Assembly (NCBI RefSeq): GCF_035573695.1
Contig: NZ_CP121694.1
Location: 2,518,501-2,582,500, forward strand
Source: Metallumcola ferriviriculae
GTDB lineage: Bacteria > Bacillota > JADQBR01
Reading direction: 5' to 3'
DNA: 64,000 nt
Positions within the stretch are counted from its first letter, which is position 1; the number at the start of each line of letters is the position of its first letter. The notes below the pieces were generated by a model that was not told the DNA's origin, ran no database searches, and worked only from the letters and a program-made list of their open reading frames with translations. Position numbers and translations under genes: made by a program. Below, piece after piece: positions 24,787-32,794 of the stretch.

Positions 24787-26326
24787 CTTGTATCATCCCT
24801 TTGCCGTTTGCCATAGTGTGCATCAAAGGTGCCAATGCCTCATACGTCTTTTGGTATTTATCAAAATAGAAGTCATAAAGTTCCTTATTTTCCGCATTGG
24901 GCTGCACTACTCGATCACGAATAACCATTTGATTAGCAGCCTCGGTAAAATCTTTATAATACCCGCTGCCCACACTGGCAGCAACCGCCGAACCCAGAAT
25001 GCCCGCTTCACTAAACTGAGTGACAGTAATGGGAATTTGACAAATATCCACAATAATCTGCAGCCACATCGCATTTTTAGTCACTCCGCCGCAGGCAGCC
25101 ATTTCCTTCACCGGATGCCCATGGTCGGCAAATACCTGTAGAATATTTCGCGTCCCATAGCCTACCGCTTCCAATATCGCTCGGTAGATATGCCCGCGAC
25201 TATGGTGCAGGTTTAAGCCCCAGACCGCGCCGCTAAGAGAGGGATCCCGATAAGGCGTCCTGTTTCCCTGCCAAAAGTCCAACACTACCAACCCGTCCGC
25301 ACCGGGAGGAACGCCTGCTGCTTCCTCAGCCAGCTTAGCATAGACATTATCCTCATCTAAAGCCAAGTCCTTAGCGAAATTATCCTGAAACCATTTGGTG
25401 ATTGAACCGGCGGATATCTGACCACCTTCGATCAACCATCTATCGGCAGTGATTACATTAGGATAAGGCCCCCACAGCCCCGGCGCATAAAGTGGTTTCT
25501 CAGTAAGCGCCAGATGTACAAAAGATGTTCCCATGATAACCGCCAAGGAACCGGGTTCCGTTACTCCAAGACCCAGCATACCGGTATGTGCATCTATTCC
25601 GCCCTGCACTACCTTTACGCCTTGAGGCAAAGCTAACTGTATAGCTGCAGCATCAGTCAGCTCACCAACCACTTCCCCCATAGCCAGCACCTTGTCAGGC
25701 CACTTTTCCTCGGCATCAGCCAAACCTATTTGTTCAAAAAACTGAGCGTTCCAACCACCTTTGGTGTCCACATAATTCCATTTGCAGCCGGCGTTGCATT
25801 TAGAAGCAGCCCAATTGCCTGTAAGTTTAAAATTCACCCAATCCAATGCTTCAACCACTTTAGCAGCTTTGGCATAGATATCCTGCCTATTTCTTTTCAG
25901 CCACAGCAGCTTGGGCACCATCCATTCCACCGATACCCCGCCACCGCTATATTGAAGCACTTCATGTCCCGTATTATTAATAATCTCCTGCTCTTCTTTC
26001 GCCCTGCTATCCATCCAAAGAATAGCATTACCCAGCGGCTCACCGGCAGCATCCACCGCCACCACGGTGGAGGATGTGGCGCAGACCGTTAAAGCAGTAA
26101 TATCTTCTTTATTATTAATTTGGGCTGTAACCTGACGGCTGCAGTTAGTAAGAGCTTGCCACCAATCTTGAGGCTGCTGCTCTGCCCAGCCCACTTCCGG
26201 ATAGCTAGTACGGTAATGTTCGCTGGCCATGGCCAAACAGTCGCCCTCAAGTGTAAAAATACCTACCCTCACGCCCTGCGTACCTAAGTCAATCCCCATA
26301 AACAAAGGCTTGCTAGACTTAACCAT
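24779..26326 (-). CDS. FGGY-family carbohydrate kinase
   Basis: A 515-residue sugar kinase of the FGGY family. The N-terminal GIDLGTQGVRVGIF phosphate-binding motif, VCATSSTVVAVD, the VQGGIDAHTGMLGLG loop, and the second-domain signature around AACGGVTKNAMWLQIIVDICQIPI are all recognisable. It phosphorylates a sugar, ketose or polyol entering through the ABC importer. Its position between the dehydrogenase and the transporter suggests the ketose formed by the dehydrogenase, or a sugar the transporter brings in. Xylulokinase-, ribulokinase- and LsrK-like functions are all possible. AGGAGGGG precedes the ATG. Confidence 0.9.
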   Translation of the reverse strand: MVKSSKPLFMGIDLGTQGVRVGIFTLEGDCLAMASEHYRTSYPEVGWAEQQPQDWWQALTNCSRQVTAQINNKEDITALTVCATSSTVVAVDAAGEPLGNAILWMDSRAKEEQEIINNTGHEVLQYSGGGVSVEWMVPKLLWLKRNRQDIYAKAAKVVEALDWVNFKLTGNWAASKCNAGCKWNYVDTKGGWNAQFFEQIGLADAEEKWPDKVLAMGEVVGELTDAAAIQLALPQGVKVVQGGIDAHTGMLGLGVTEPGSLAVIMGTSFVHLALTEKPLYAPGLWGPYPNVITADRWLIEGGQISAGSITKWFQDNFAKDLALDEDNVYAKLAEEAAGVPPGADGLVVLDFWQGNRTPYRDPSLSGAVWGLNLHHSRGHIYRAILEAVGYGTRNILQVFADHGHPVKEMAACGGVTKNAMWLQIIVDICQIPITVTQFSEAGILGSAVAASVGSGYYKDFTEAANQMVIRDRVVQPNAENKELYDFYFDKYQKTYEALAPLMHTMANGKGMIQDE

Positions 26327-26327
26327 A

Positions 26328-27374
26328 CTACCCCTCCTGCGGTAAGAACATTATCTTACTAAAGTAAAATGACTTATCGTTTAATTTATTAAATATATCC
26401 GGACCTTCATTCAGTGTCAGGCGATGACTGATAAATGACTGGTCCCAGAATTTACCTTCCTGCATATATTTAATACTTAATCTCCACTCATCACCGGGAA
26501 AGGGCTGAGAGAATGAATTCCAAGAACCATGAATCATTAACTCCCGACGCAGAATATTATTAACCGCTTCCTTGCTAAGCTCCAGCTTGTCATGGGAAAT
26601 ACCGACAAAACCGATCCGCCCATGCTTGGCAGCTGACAGCACCGCTTGATTCTGCGCAATCTTGGAGCCTGAAGTATCCAGGACCACCTGCACCCCGGCG
26701 CCAAATAACTCTCTGACTGCTTTCACCGGATCTTCTTTGATGCCGTTAATCACCACATCGGCGCCGGCCTTTTGGGCCAGCTCCAGTTTCTCATCCATGA
26801 TATCTATCCCGACAACCTTAGCGGCGCCGCAGATTTTCGCATACTGTACTGCAAACAAACCAATAGGGCCCATTCCATAGATGGCAACGGTATCACCCTG
26901 GTTAATTTTTGCCTTCCAAGCTCCATGAATTGCATTAGCCGCCGGGTCCACCATGGCACCGGCTTCAAATGGCACATCTTCGGGCAGTTCCAGTAGGTTA
27001 TCCGTTGGTACCGCTACATATTCAGCCATAGCTCCGTCACAGCGAGACCCCAGATAATTATAATCTTCGCAGAGAGAATAATGTCCCTTTTGGCACCATT
27101 CGCATTGAAAACAGGGAATCAATGGTGCAGCGACCACCCGTTGTCCTGCCTGCCATTTGCCACTTGTATCCCTCGATTCGGCAATGACACCGCTGAATTC
27201 ATGGCCTACAGTTAGACCTTTACGATATGCGCCGTAGTGCAGCACCCGCGGAATATCCGAACCGCAGACACCACAAGCCATTACTTTAACCAGCACCTCA
27301 TCCTCCTTGATAGCCGGAAGATCAGTCTCATCCACACGAATATCCCCCGGGTCGTATAGTTTTAACGCTTTCAT
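26328..27374 (-). CDS. Zinc-dependent medium-chain alcohol/polyol dehydrogenase
   Basis: A 348-residue MDR enzyme close to the sorbitol/galactitol-1-phosphate 5-dehydrogenase group. Catalytic zinc ligands are in GVCGSD and GHEFSG, the structural zinc loop has four Cys (CFQCEWCQKGHYSLC), and the NAD site is YGMGPIGLF followed by GIDIMDE. It would oxidise a polyol or polyol phosphate to a ketose. It is the first structural gene behind the SorC regulator and precedes the kinase by one base. MKALKL fits the family start, so the ATG at 27374 is used; a GTG two codons upstream is possible. Confidence 0.9.
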   Translation of the reverse strand: MKALKLYDPGDIRVDETDLPAIKEDEVLVKVMACGVCGSDIPRVLHYGAYRKGLTVGHEFSGVIAESRDTSGKWQAGQRVVAAPLIPCFQCEWCQKGHYSLCEDYNYLGSRCDGAMAEYVAVPTDNLLELPEDVPFEAGAMVDPAANAIHGAWKAKINQGDTVAIYGMGPIGLFAVQYAKICGAAKVVGIDIMDEKLELAQKAGADVVINGIKEDPVKAVRELFGAGVQVVLDTSGSKIAQNQAVLSAAKHGRIGFVGISHDKLELSKEAVNNILRRELMIHGSWNSFSQPFPGDEWRLSIKYMQEGKFWDQSFISHRLTLNEGPDIFNKLNDKSFYFSKIMFLPQEG

Positions 27375-27396
27375 AATCACAAACCCCTCCTAGAAT

Positions 27397-28335
27397 TTAG
27401 TCAGCAGCTGCTAGTATTTTTCTTGCTGCATTTTCATCGGTAAAGAGACAGTTAATATATCCTCCACTAAGAGCACCGATAATGGACGGTGCCTTATGCT
27501 CTCCCACAGCTACGCCAATACTATGTTCTTTAGATGCAAGATCAGACAGCGCTATCCCTATTGTTCGGTTATTAAGCTGATTATCGACAATATTTCCGTC
27601 TATATCAAAATATCTCGAACAAATATCGCCAACAGCACCCTTATCAATCAGTTCCTGATACTGATCCTCGGTAAAATATCCTGCTTTAGCCAGCACAGAA
27701 TCTTTGGAGGCAAAGCCAATACCCACTACCCCTATTTCCGCCTGCTTCACCAGGTCTAAAGCAGCCTCAATTCCAGTATCACTGATTAAGGCATCAGCAA
27801 CCTTATTCGTATCCACAATGGTAGGTACCGCCATCAGATAAGGTTTGCCATTGAACGCTTTAGCACATTCCTCCACAATGGTAATGGACCCCGTCGAAAT
27901 ATATGTGCTGGTTAATCCTCCATTGAGCTGCACCACTTTAACTTCCTTAAGCAGCTTTTCCTGCAGCTGCTGCGAGACGTAGGGAAGTGTCGTCCCCCAA
28001 GACACACCCACTGTATGCCCATCCTCCACTACTTCGCCCAAATATTGGGCAACCGCCTTACCCACGTCCCGCTTTAATGCTTTTTCCTCATCCACGATAA
28101 CCGGCGCCACAAAGGCCTTTTTAAGGCCAAATTTTTCACGCAAGGCCTGTTCCAGCTCCGTCACCGATTCCACCGGATAAGCAATCTTAATCTGCACAAT
28201 GCCTTCTTTTAAGGCCTTATCCAGCAGCCGGCTGATTTTGGCTCTGGACACGCCCTCCATATCAGCAATCCGCTGCTGATTATATCCCATTTCGTAATAA
28301 AACCTAGCTATTCTCACCAACTGATGAATATCCAT
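27397..28335 (-). CDS. SorC/DeoR-type sugar-binding transcriptional regulator
   Basis: A 312-residue SorC-family regulator. An N-terminal HTH (YYEMGYNQQRIADMEGVSRAKISRLL) is followed by the sugar-phosphate-sensing domain with VGVSWGTTL and GVVGIGF. Members respond to phosphorylated sugars. The gene starts the operon for the dehydrogenase, kinase, ABC importer and aldolase, so autoregulation of this whole set by a phosphorylated intermediate is likely. A dyad at 28370-28385 in the leader is a candidate operator. Good AAGGAG ribosome site. Confidence 0.9.
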   Translation of the reverse strand: MDIHQLVRIARFYYEMGYNQQRIADMEGVSRAKISRLLDKALKEGIVQIKIAYPVESVTELEQALREKFGLKKAFVAPVIVDEEKALKRDVGKAVAQYLGEVVEDGHTVGVSWGTTLPYVSQQLQEKLLKEVKVVQLNGGLTSTYISTGSITIVEECAKAFNGKPYLMAVPTIVDTNKVADALISDTGIEAALDLVKQAEIGVVGIGFASKDSVLAKAGYFTEDQYQELIDKGAVGDICSRYFDIDGNIVDNQLNNRTIGIALSDLASKEHSIGVAVGEHKAPSIIGALSGGYINCLFTDENAARKILAAAD

Positions 28336-28369
28336 GTTTTAGCTCCTTCTAACGAATTATGAGTTCAAG

Positions 28370-28385
28370 GTGAAATTTTGTTCAC
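28370..28385. promoter_or_regulatory. Candidate SorC operator
   Basis: GTGAAATTTTGTTCAC is a dyad of GTGAA/TTCAC half sites, 35-50 bases upstream of the regulator's ATG. A further TGTTCAT half site lies near 28399. LsrR/SorC-type proteins bind TGAACA/TGTTCA-like dyads, so this is plausible, but no binding data are available. Confidence 0.4.
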
Positions 28386-28471
28386 GCCGTTGCAATTATG
28401 TTCATCTTTAATGATAAGTTCTCCACACTTTTTCAAATTCCTGCAAAAGTCTCACAATTTAATTATAAAAA

Positions 28472-28563
28472 AATAACTTGACAAAATGGTGCCAGGCACC
28501 ATTTTGTCAAGTTATTGTCACTTATTTTGTCACTTATTGGTGTCAGGCACCAATAAGTGACAC
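28472..28563. repeat. Dispersed palindromic repeat, composite copy of both types
   Basis: A TTGACA-type palindrome (AATAACTTGACAAAA, core GGTGCCAGGCACC, mirrored arm) occupies 28472-28516. It runs straight into a duplicated GTCACTTATTTT arm and a GTGACACC-type palindrome with core GGTGTCAGGCACC ending at 28563, seven bases behind the hflC stop codon. Confidence 0.9.
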
Positions 28564-28570
28564 TAGTTAA

Positions 28571-29434
28571 CTAGCGGTCTGAGCTGCTCTGAAAATATTT
28601 AAACAGTTCACTTTCAATGCCCAAAAGCATTGTGGTGTCCTCGGGCAGAACCTTTTTGTACGTCTCTAAGCTGCGCAAAAAGGCGTAAAATTCCGCATCT
28701 TGCTCAAAAGCTCCGGCATAGATGGCTGTGGCATCGGCATCCCCCTGGCCGCGTAATACTTCACTCTTTCGGTTGGCTTCTGCCAAGATTATTTCACGCT
28801 CACGGTCAGCATTTGCCCGGATTTCCAGGGCTTTCTCTTCTCCTTCAGCCCGGTAGCGCGAGGCAATTCTGTTTCTTTCTGCCTCCATCCGCGCAAACAC
28901 ACTTTCCTGCACTTCGCCAGGCAAATCAACTCGTTTAATACGAACATCTACTACTTCTATCCCCAAACTATTGGCACTTTCCATCGCTTCTTCTGTAACC
29001 GTTTTTATGATAGTTTCTCTTTCTTCCCGGATCAATTCAACGAAATTATGCTTAGCGACTTCTTGGCGTAAGCGGCCGAAGATAATATCGTCCAGACGTG
29101 ATCTGGCCTGCGTCTCAGCACGAACCGTACGATAAAACACGTAGGGATCAATTATCTTCCAGCGCGTTACATGATCCATGCTAATTCTCTTTTTATCCCT
29201 TGTTAGATATTCGGCGGCTTGTGCATCAGACGCCAAAACCCTTTTATCCAACTTGTGGATTACCTGGATAAATGGTATTTTAAAGTTCAGACCGGGTTCA
29301 TCTACAGTTCGAATATAATCACCGAATTGAGTAATAATGGCCTGATCCGTTTCGTTAATAACAAATACTGATTGCGAAGATATAACAATGGCCAGCACTA
29401 AAAGCACCAGCACGGGAATGGATTTATTCTTCAT
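28571..29434 (-). CDS. hflC: HflC, SPFH/band-7 regulator of membrane proteolysis
   Basis: A 287-residue SPFH-domain protein with one N-terminal membrane helix (about residues 7-25), FVINETDQAIITQFG at the start of the band-7 domain, and an Ala/Glu-rich coiled segment (about 190-250) containing AEGEEKALEIRANADRE. With HflK it forms a membrane assembly that in other bacteria surrounds FtsH and modulates its proteolysis. It overlaps hflK by 11 bases. Its end is marked by a repeat array rather than a classical terminator. Confidence 0.92.
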   Translation of the reverse strand: MKNKSIPVLVLLVLAIVISSQSVFVINETDQAIITQFGDYIRTVDEPGLNFKIPFIQVIHKLDKRVLASDAQAAEYLTRDKKRISMDHVTRWKIIDPYVFYRTVRAETQARSRLDDIIFGRLRQEVAKHNFVELIREERETIIKTVTEEAMESANSLGIEVVDVRIKRVDLPGEVQESVFARMEAERNRIASRYRAEGEEKALEIRANADREREIILAEANRKSEVLRGQGDADATAIYAGAFEQDAEFYAFLRSLETYKKVLPEDTTMLLGIESELFKYFQSSSDR

Positions 29435-30446
29435 TGCTGACTTTCACCCCTTCCGTACTACCTAAAGGCAGCAGCTGCAGTAAATTACCGCCCCCGTCCC
29501 CTTGACCTTCGATGATGTATTTCTTCACATTCGGCATTACTTCCTCAACCATCTCTAGGTACAACCGCTGACGAGTAACTACTTTTGCTTTGGAATACTC
29601 CTCCAATACCTCGGTAAATCTTTCAGCATCACCCTGGGCTTCCAGTGTGCGGCGCTCCTTGTAAGCTTCGGCTTGTTGGATGATTTCCAAGGCTCTCCCC
29701 CTGGCACGAGGGATGAGGTTTTCGCGGTAACCTTCCGCTTCCTGGACCAGCCTTTCTTTATCTTCATAGGCCCTTACTACTTCATGAAAGGCATCTTTTA
29801 CAGCCTCAGGCGGATCGACAACCAACAGTTTTGCTTGTGTTACCAGTATCCCCGTCTCGTAAAGGTCCAGCAGTGACTGCAGAGTAGCTTGTACTTCCTG
29901 TTCTACCAGTACCCGTCCTTCGGTCATGGTCTGGTCAATGGTAGTTTTTCCCACAGCCCCCCGCAGAGCCACTTCTGATGCAACTCTAAGGGTTTGCTCA
30001 GGATCCTTGACCTTAAAGAGAAAGTCTGAAGGATTTTGCACTACATATTGCACAACCAATTGAGCTTCGACAATATTTTCATCTCCGGTCAGCATTAATG
30101 CTTCTTCTGGGATTCGCTCAGTAATGCCCGGTGAACCTGCATCACCATTTCGAAACCCAATCTCTGCCCTGCGAACTTTGGCAATATTAACTTTATCATG
30201 GGTTTGAATAGGATATGGCAAGCGATATCTTAACCCCGGTTCAGTGATACCTACTTCTTTTCCAAACATCCGCACAACTGCCTGCTCCCCCGGTTGAACC
30301 ATATAGATGCCGCTGGCGGCCCATAATAGCACGGCTACGATCGGAATAATAAAGAGCATTGGTCCGGAGCCCTTTTGCTTCAAACGGTTGAATACTTCCT
30401 GCAGCTGCTGAACCAGTTCTTCAGGTTCCATTCTTCGTTCGTCCAT
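29424..30446 (-). CDS. hflK: HflK, SPFH/band-7 partner of HflC
   Basis: A 340-residue SPFH protein with a cytoplasmic N-terminus, one membrane helix (about residues 28-48), then MVQPGEQAVVRMFGKEVGITEPGL..., and a helical C-terminal half with RARGRALEIIQQAEAYKE. This is the HflK layout and the gene order hflK-hflC is standard. A GAGAGGG ribosome site precedes the ATG. Function: membrane-anchored scaffold with HflC, probably regulating FtsH. No ftsH lies nearby. Confidence 0.92.
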   Translation of the reverse strand: MDERRMEPEELVQQLQEVFNRLKQKGSGPMLFIIPIVAVLLWAASGIYMVQPGEQAVVRMFGKEVGITEPGLRYRLPYPIQTHDKVNIAKVRRAEIGFRNGDAGSPGITERIPEEALMLTGDENIVEAQLVVQYVVQNPSDFLFKVKDPEQTLRVASEVALRGAVGKTTIDQTMTEGRVLVEQEVQATLQSLLDLYETGILVTQAKLLVVDPPEAVKDAFHEVVRAYEDKERLVQEAEGYRENLIPRARGRALEIIQQAEAYKERRTLEAQGDAERFTEVLEEYSKAKVVTRQRLYLEMVEEVMPNVKKYIIEGQGDGGGNLLQLLPLGSTEGVKVSNEE

Positions 30447-30706
30447 TTTACATCCCTCTCCTTCTAGTTGGCAGTATAAATACCTTTTGCAATAGTAAAG
30501 TCTTTAATCTCTCACAGCACATACCTATTTTATGTGCACGTTATTAGCTTTTTCTGAGCCAATATACCCCCCGCATGTAGTGTAACATGCCCTAAAGCAA
30601 AAAGGTGGAAAATTCGCAAATATATAAAAAAGCAGAACCAATGGTCCCGCTTAATCATTGCAATATTCCACAGCCAATTTTGATAATTTCACCTGCCGAG
30701 AGGACG
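30447..30706. other. Intergenic region upstream of hflK
   Basis: No gene is supported. The part next to hflK presumably carries its promoter; TATACT near 30473 on the minus strand is a possible -10, but the spacing to a good -35 is poor. The far part is joined to a separate tandem repeat at 30707-30800. Confidence 0.35.
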
Positions 30707-30800
30707 TTTCGTTTGCCCGCCAAGCGGAAGTTTCGTTTGCCTTTCCAAGCGGACATCTCGTTTGCCTGCCAAGCAGAAGTTTCGTTTGCCTTTCCAAGGA
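30707..30800. repeat. Short tandem repeat, four units of about 24 bases (two of about 49)
   Basis: Units begin at 30707, 30731, 30756 and 30780, each as TTTCGTTTGCC or a one-base variant followed by GCCAAGCGGAAG or TTCCAAGCGGACA. Units one and three, and units two and four, are most alike, so a 49-base unit was probably duplicated. The array lies 20 bases behind the osmC-like stop codon. It is unrelated to the dispersed palindromes. Confidence 0.85.
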
Positions 30801-30820
30801 CAAACTCAGCCTAACCAATA

Positions 30821-31330
30821 TTATGAAGACTGCTGAATTTCCAGCCGCCCCGCCACCATAGTTGGGCTCTTTATAGTATCCATCACGGGACAGTGTTCTT
30901 CCACGGCCGTCACCAGCTGTCGAATTTTTTCTTCCGGCTCAGGGCTGGTAATTCTAGTAACATAGCTGATCCCGCTAAATCCCGGTTTAACGTCGTCAAT
31001 ACTGAGCATCCCCCGCAAATCGATATCGCCTTCAACATCCACTTCTACTTTATCAAGCTTTAAACCCATCACTGCCGCGTAGGCTGCGTAAGTAATCTCC
31101 TGACATGTGCCCAAAGCCACCAGAAATGTATCCAGCGGGTTAGGCCCGGCATCTGTGCCGCCAAGTTCTTGGGGTTCATCGATGACCAGGGTATGACTGC
31201 CTGCCCGGGACTCAGTCTTTAAATTTTCCACCAATCTTGATTTAATTGAATAGACGGATTTAGCCATCTCGGGCTTTCTGGAAAAAACCTTAATCACTTG
31301 ATTAAATACAGCATGCAAATCTTTACTCAT
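30821..31330 (-). CDS. OsmC-family protein
   Basis: A 169-residue OsmC/YhfA-type protein. The two redox Cys positions of the family are present, in ALGTCQEITY (about residue 89) and EEHCPVMDT (about residue 148), and GGTDAGPNPLDTFLVALG is the typical central segment. OsmC proteins reduce organic hydroperoxides, but the YhfA branch has no settled role. It overlaps the upstream HgdB-like gene by eight bases, so the two are co-translated; protection or assembly of an oxygen-sensitive Fe-S protein is one possible link, inferred only. Confidence 0.88.
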   Translation of the reverse strand: MSKDLHAVFNQVIKVFSRKPEMAKSVYSIKSRLVENLKTESRAGSHTLVIDEPQELGGTDAGPNPLDTFLVALGTCQEITYAAYAAVMGLKLDKVEVDVEGDIDLRGMLSIDDVKPGFSGISYVTRITSPEPEEKIRQLVTAVEEHCPVMDTIKSPTMVAGRLEIQQSS

Positions 31331-32621
31331 TTAAAACGCCCCCCTTTTTATTATCAACAACCATATTAATTAAGGCTTCTACCCGCATGGACAGCTGATT
31401 GTCACTATCTCCGTAATCAGTTTGTACCTCTAACATGGGGATTCCCTCGGCATCCAATGCCTTCTTTACCTTGCCCGCCTCGCTGTTATAAGGATGACAG
31501 AACTGCAGGGCATAATGAATAACTGCATCCGCCTTATATTCCTTGGCTAACCTTACAACATCCTCAACACGTTCGTCATTAGGAGTGAAGCAAGCGCAAT
31601 TAATGCCTAGGTGGCGGCCTGCCAGGGCCTCAACCAGATGCCGAACGGTGCTCCCCTTGGGTTCGCAGAGCTTGGAGAATAGTCTGGTGCCAATGCAGGA
31701 CTCCTCACAGACAACAATCGCCCCGGCTTTTTCTATGAGGTTATGCAGACGCCAGTTAGGCAAAGACATGGGACTGCCCGCAATTAAAATCCTGGGTGCC
31801 CCTTTGGCAGTAACTCCGATACCTTGGGATATCCGCTCCTCCAGTTCATCACAAAGCCTGTTGACCTGCTTGGCAAAGCGGTTTACTTCATCCTGCATCC
31901 CCAGCTGCACAATGGTTAGAGCATCCAAACCGCTGATTGGGGATGGGTCCGCCTGCCGACATCTAAATAATCGCTGCAGCGCCCGGAATTTACTTTCTAC
32001 TTGATCAATTCCCTGCCGCAGTCTTTCTGCGGTTACCTCGTTACCACTTAACTTTTCCAGATAGCGTTTAAACTCCAATAGCTCTTCGGTAAAAAATTCG
32101 CGTGTCCGCTTGTTTTTCTTTTGGGGAACCTCAATAAGATAGGTCGGATGATGGTTAGCCAGTTCCTCAAACATTTTTTTCTTACCATCACAGGTGGTTT
32201 CACCGACAATCACACTGCTAACCTGGGTATATGGGCAGCTGTAGCTGACTTTGAAGCCAAAAGAAGCTTTAATAAGCGGGCAGGTGTTGCGAGGAAGATA
32301 CATATCAGCATCTTCTTCTGCAAAATTAGTTCCTGCACACAGACCCACATGCAGCCCACCGACCGCCAGAACCAGGTCCTCAGGAATAAAAACACAGTAA
32401 CTACCTACTACAATGCCGCCTTGTTCGCGGTGCTCTGCCATTTCTTTAACTCGATGCCCGTGGGGATCATTAAGTATATCATCAAAATAATCCATTGCTT
32501 TTGGACGATGCTTCTGCTTACGATGAAGTCTTCTCACCAAAACAGACAGCCCCCGCAGCAATCTGTCGTGCTTTTTTAAGTCTACCCCCAAATCAGCCCA
32601 AATGTTTTCATATTGACTCAT
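31323..32621 (-). CDS. 2-Hydroxyacyl-CoA dehydratase/double-cubane-cluster-type protein (HgdB-like)
   Basis: A 432-residue member of the HgdB/BadD/FldB family. The hallmark VGETTCDGKKKM is present, with further conserved Cys in VVGSYC, PRNTCPL, SYSCPY, CEESCIGTR and QFCHPYN, and the closing EGIPMLEVQTDYGDSDN. Such proteins bind Fe-S clusters and perform ATP-driven low-potential reductions. No second dehydratase subunit, activator ATPase (HgdC-like) or CoA transferase lies beside it, so it may be a stand-alone double-cubane protein rather than a true hydroxyacyl-CoA dehydratase. It forms a two-gene unit with the OsmC-like gene. AGGAG ribosome site ahead of the ATG. Confidence 0.85.
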   Translation of the reverse strand: MSQYENIWADLGVDLKKHDRLLRGLSVLVRRLHRKQKHRPKAMDYFDDILNDPHGHRVKEMAEHREQGGIVVGSYCVFIPEDLVLAVGGLHVGLCAGTNFAEEDADMYLPRNTCPLIKASFGFKVSYSCPYTQVSSVIVGETTCDGKKKMFEELANHHPTYLIEVPQKKNKRTREFFTEELLEFKRYLEKLSGNEVTAERLRQGIDQVESKFRALQRLFRCRQADPSPISGLDALTIVQLGMQDEVNRFAKQVNRLCDELEERISQGIGVTAKGAPRILIAGSPMSLPNWRLHNLIEKAGAIVVCEESCIGTRLFSKLCEPKGSTVRHLVEALAGRHLGINCACFTPNDERVEDVVRLAKEYKADAVIHYALQFCHPYNSEAGKVKKALDAEGIPMLEVQTDYGDSDNQLSMRVEALINMVVDNKKGGVLNE

Positions 32622-32766
32622 AAGATTCTCCTATCCAACATTATTACGTCAAAACTTTCCAACCGTTTATAGCTTAAGTTTAACTGGCAGCATAAGCCGT
32701 GTCCAATAGGGATTTTTTATTGGTTAACCCTTGATTATTAGAGTTCCTTATGTGGAAAGGACCATA
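32622..32766. other. Short upstream region of the HgdB-like gene
   Basis: About 145 bases between the HgdB-like start and the split palindrome contain no gene. They must hold the promoter of the HgdB-osmC unit, but no clear hexamer pair was identified. Confidence 0.3.
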
Positions 32767-32794
32767 AATAAGTGACACCCCCTTTTGGGTGTCA
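32767..32794. repeat. Left half of a dispersed palindrome split by the insertion sequence
   Basis: AATAAGTGACACCCCCTTTT and then GGGTGTCA end exactly where the insertion sequence begins. The last six bases, GTGTCA (32789-32794), are repeated at 34741-34746 on the other side, as expected of a target-site duplication. The other half is at 34741-34771. Confidence 0.88.

Noticed and set aside
30707-30800. CRISPR array
   Set aside because: 24-25-base units abut without spacers and vary in sequence; no cas genes are present.
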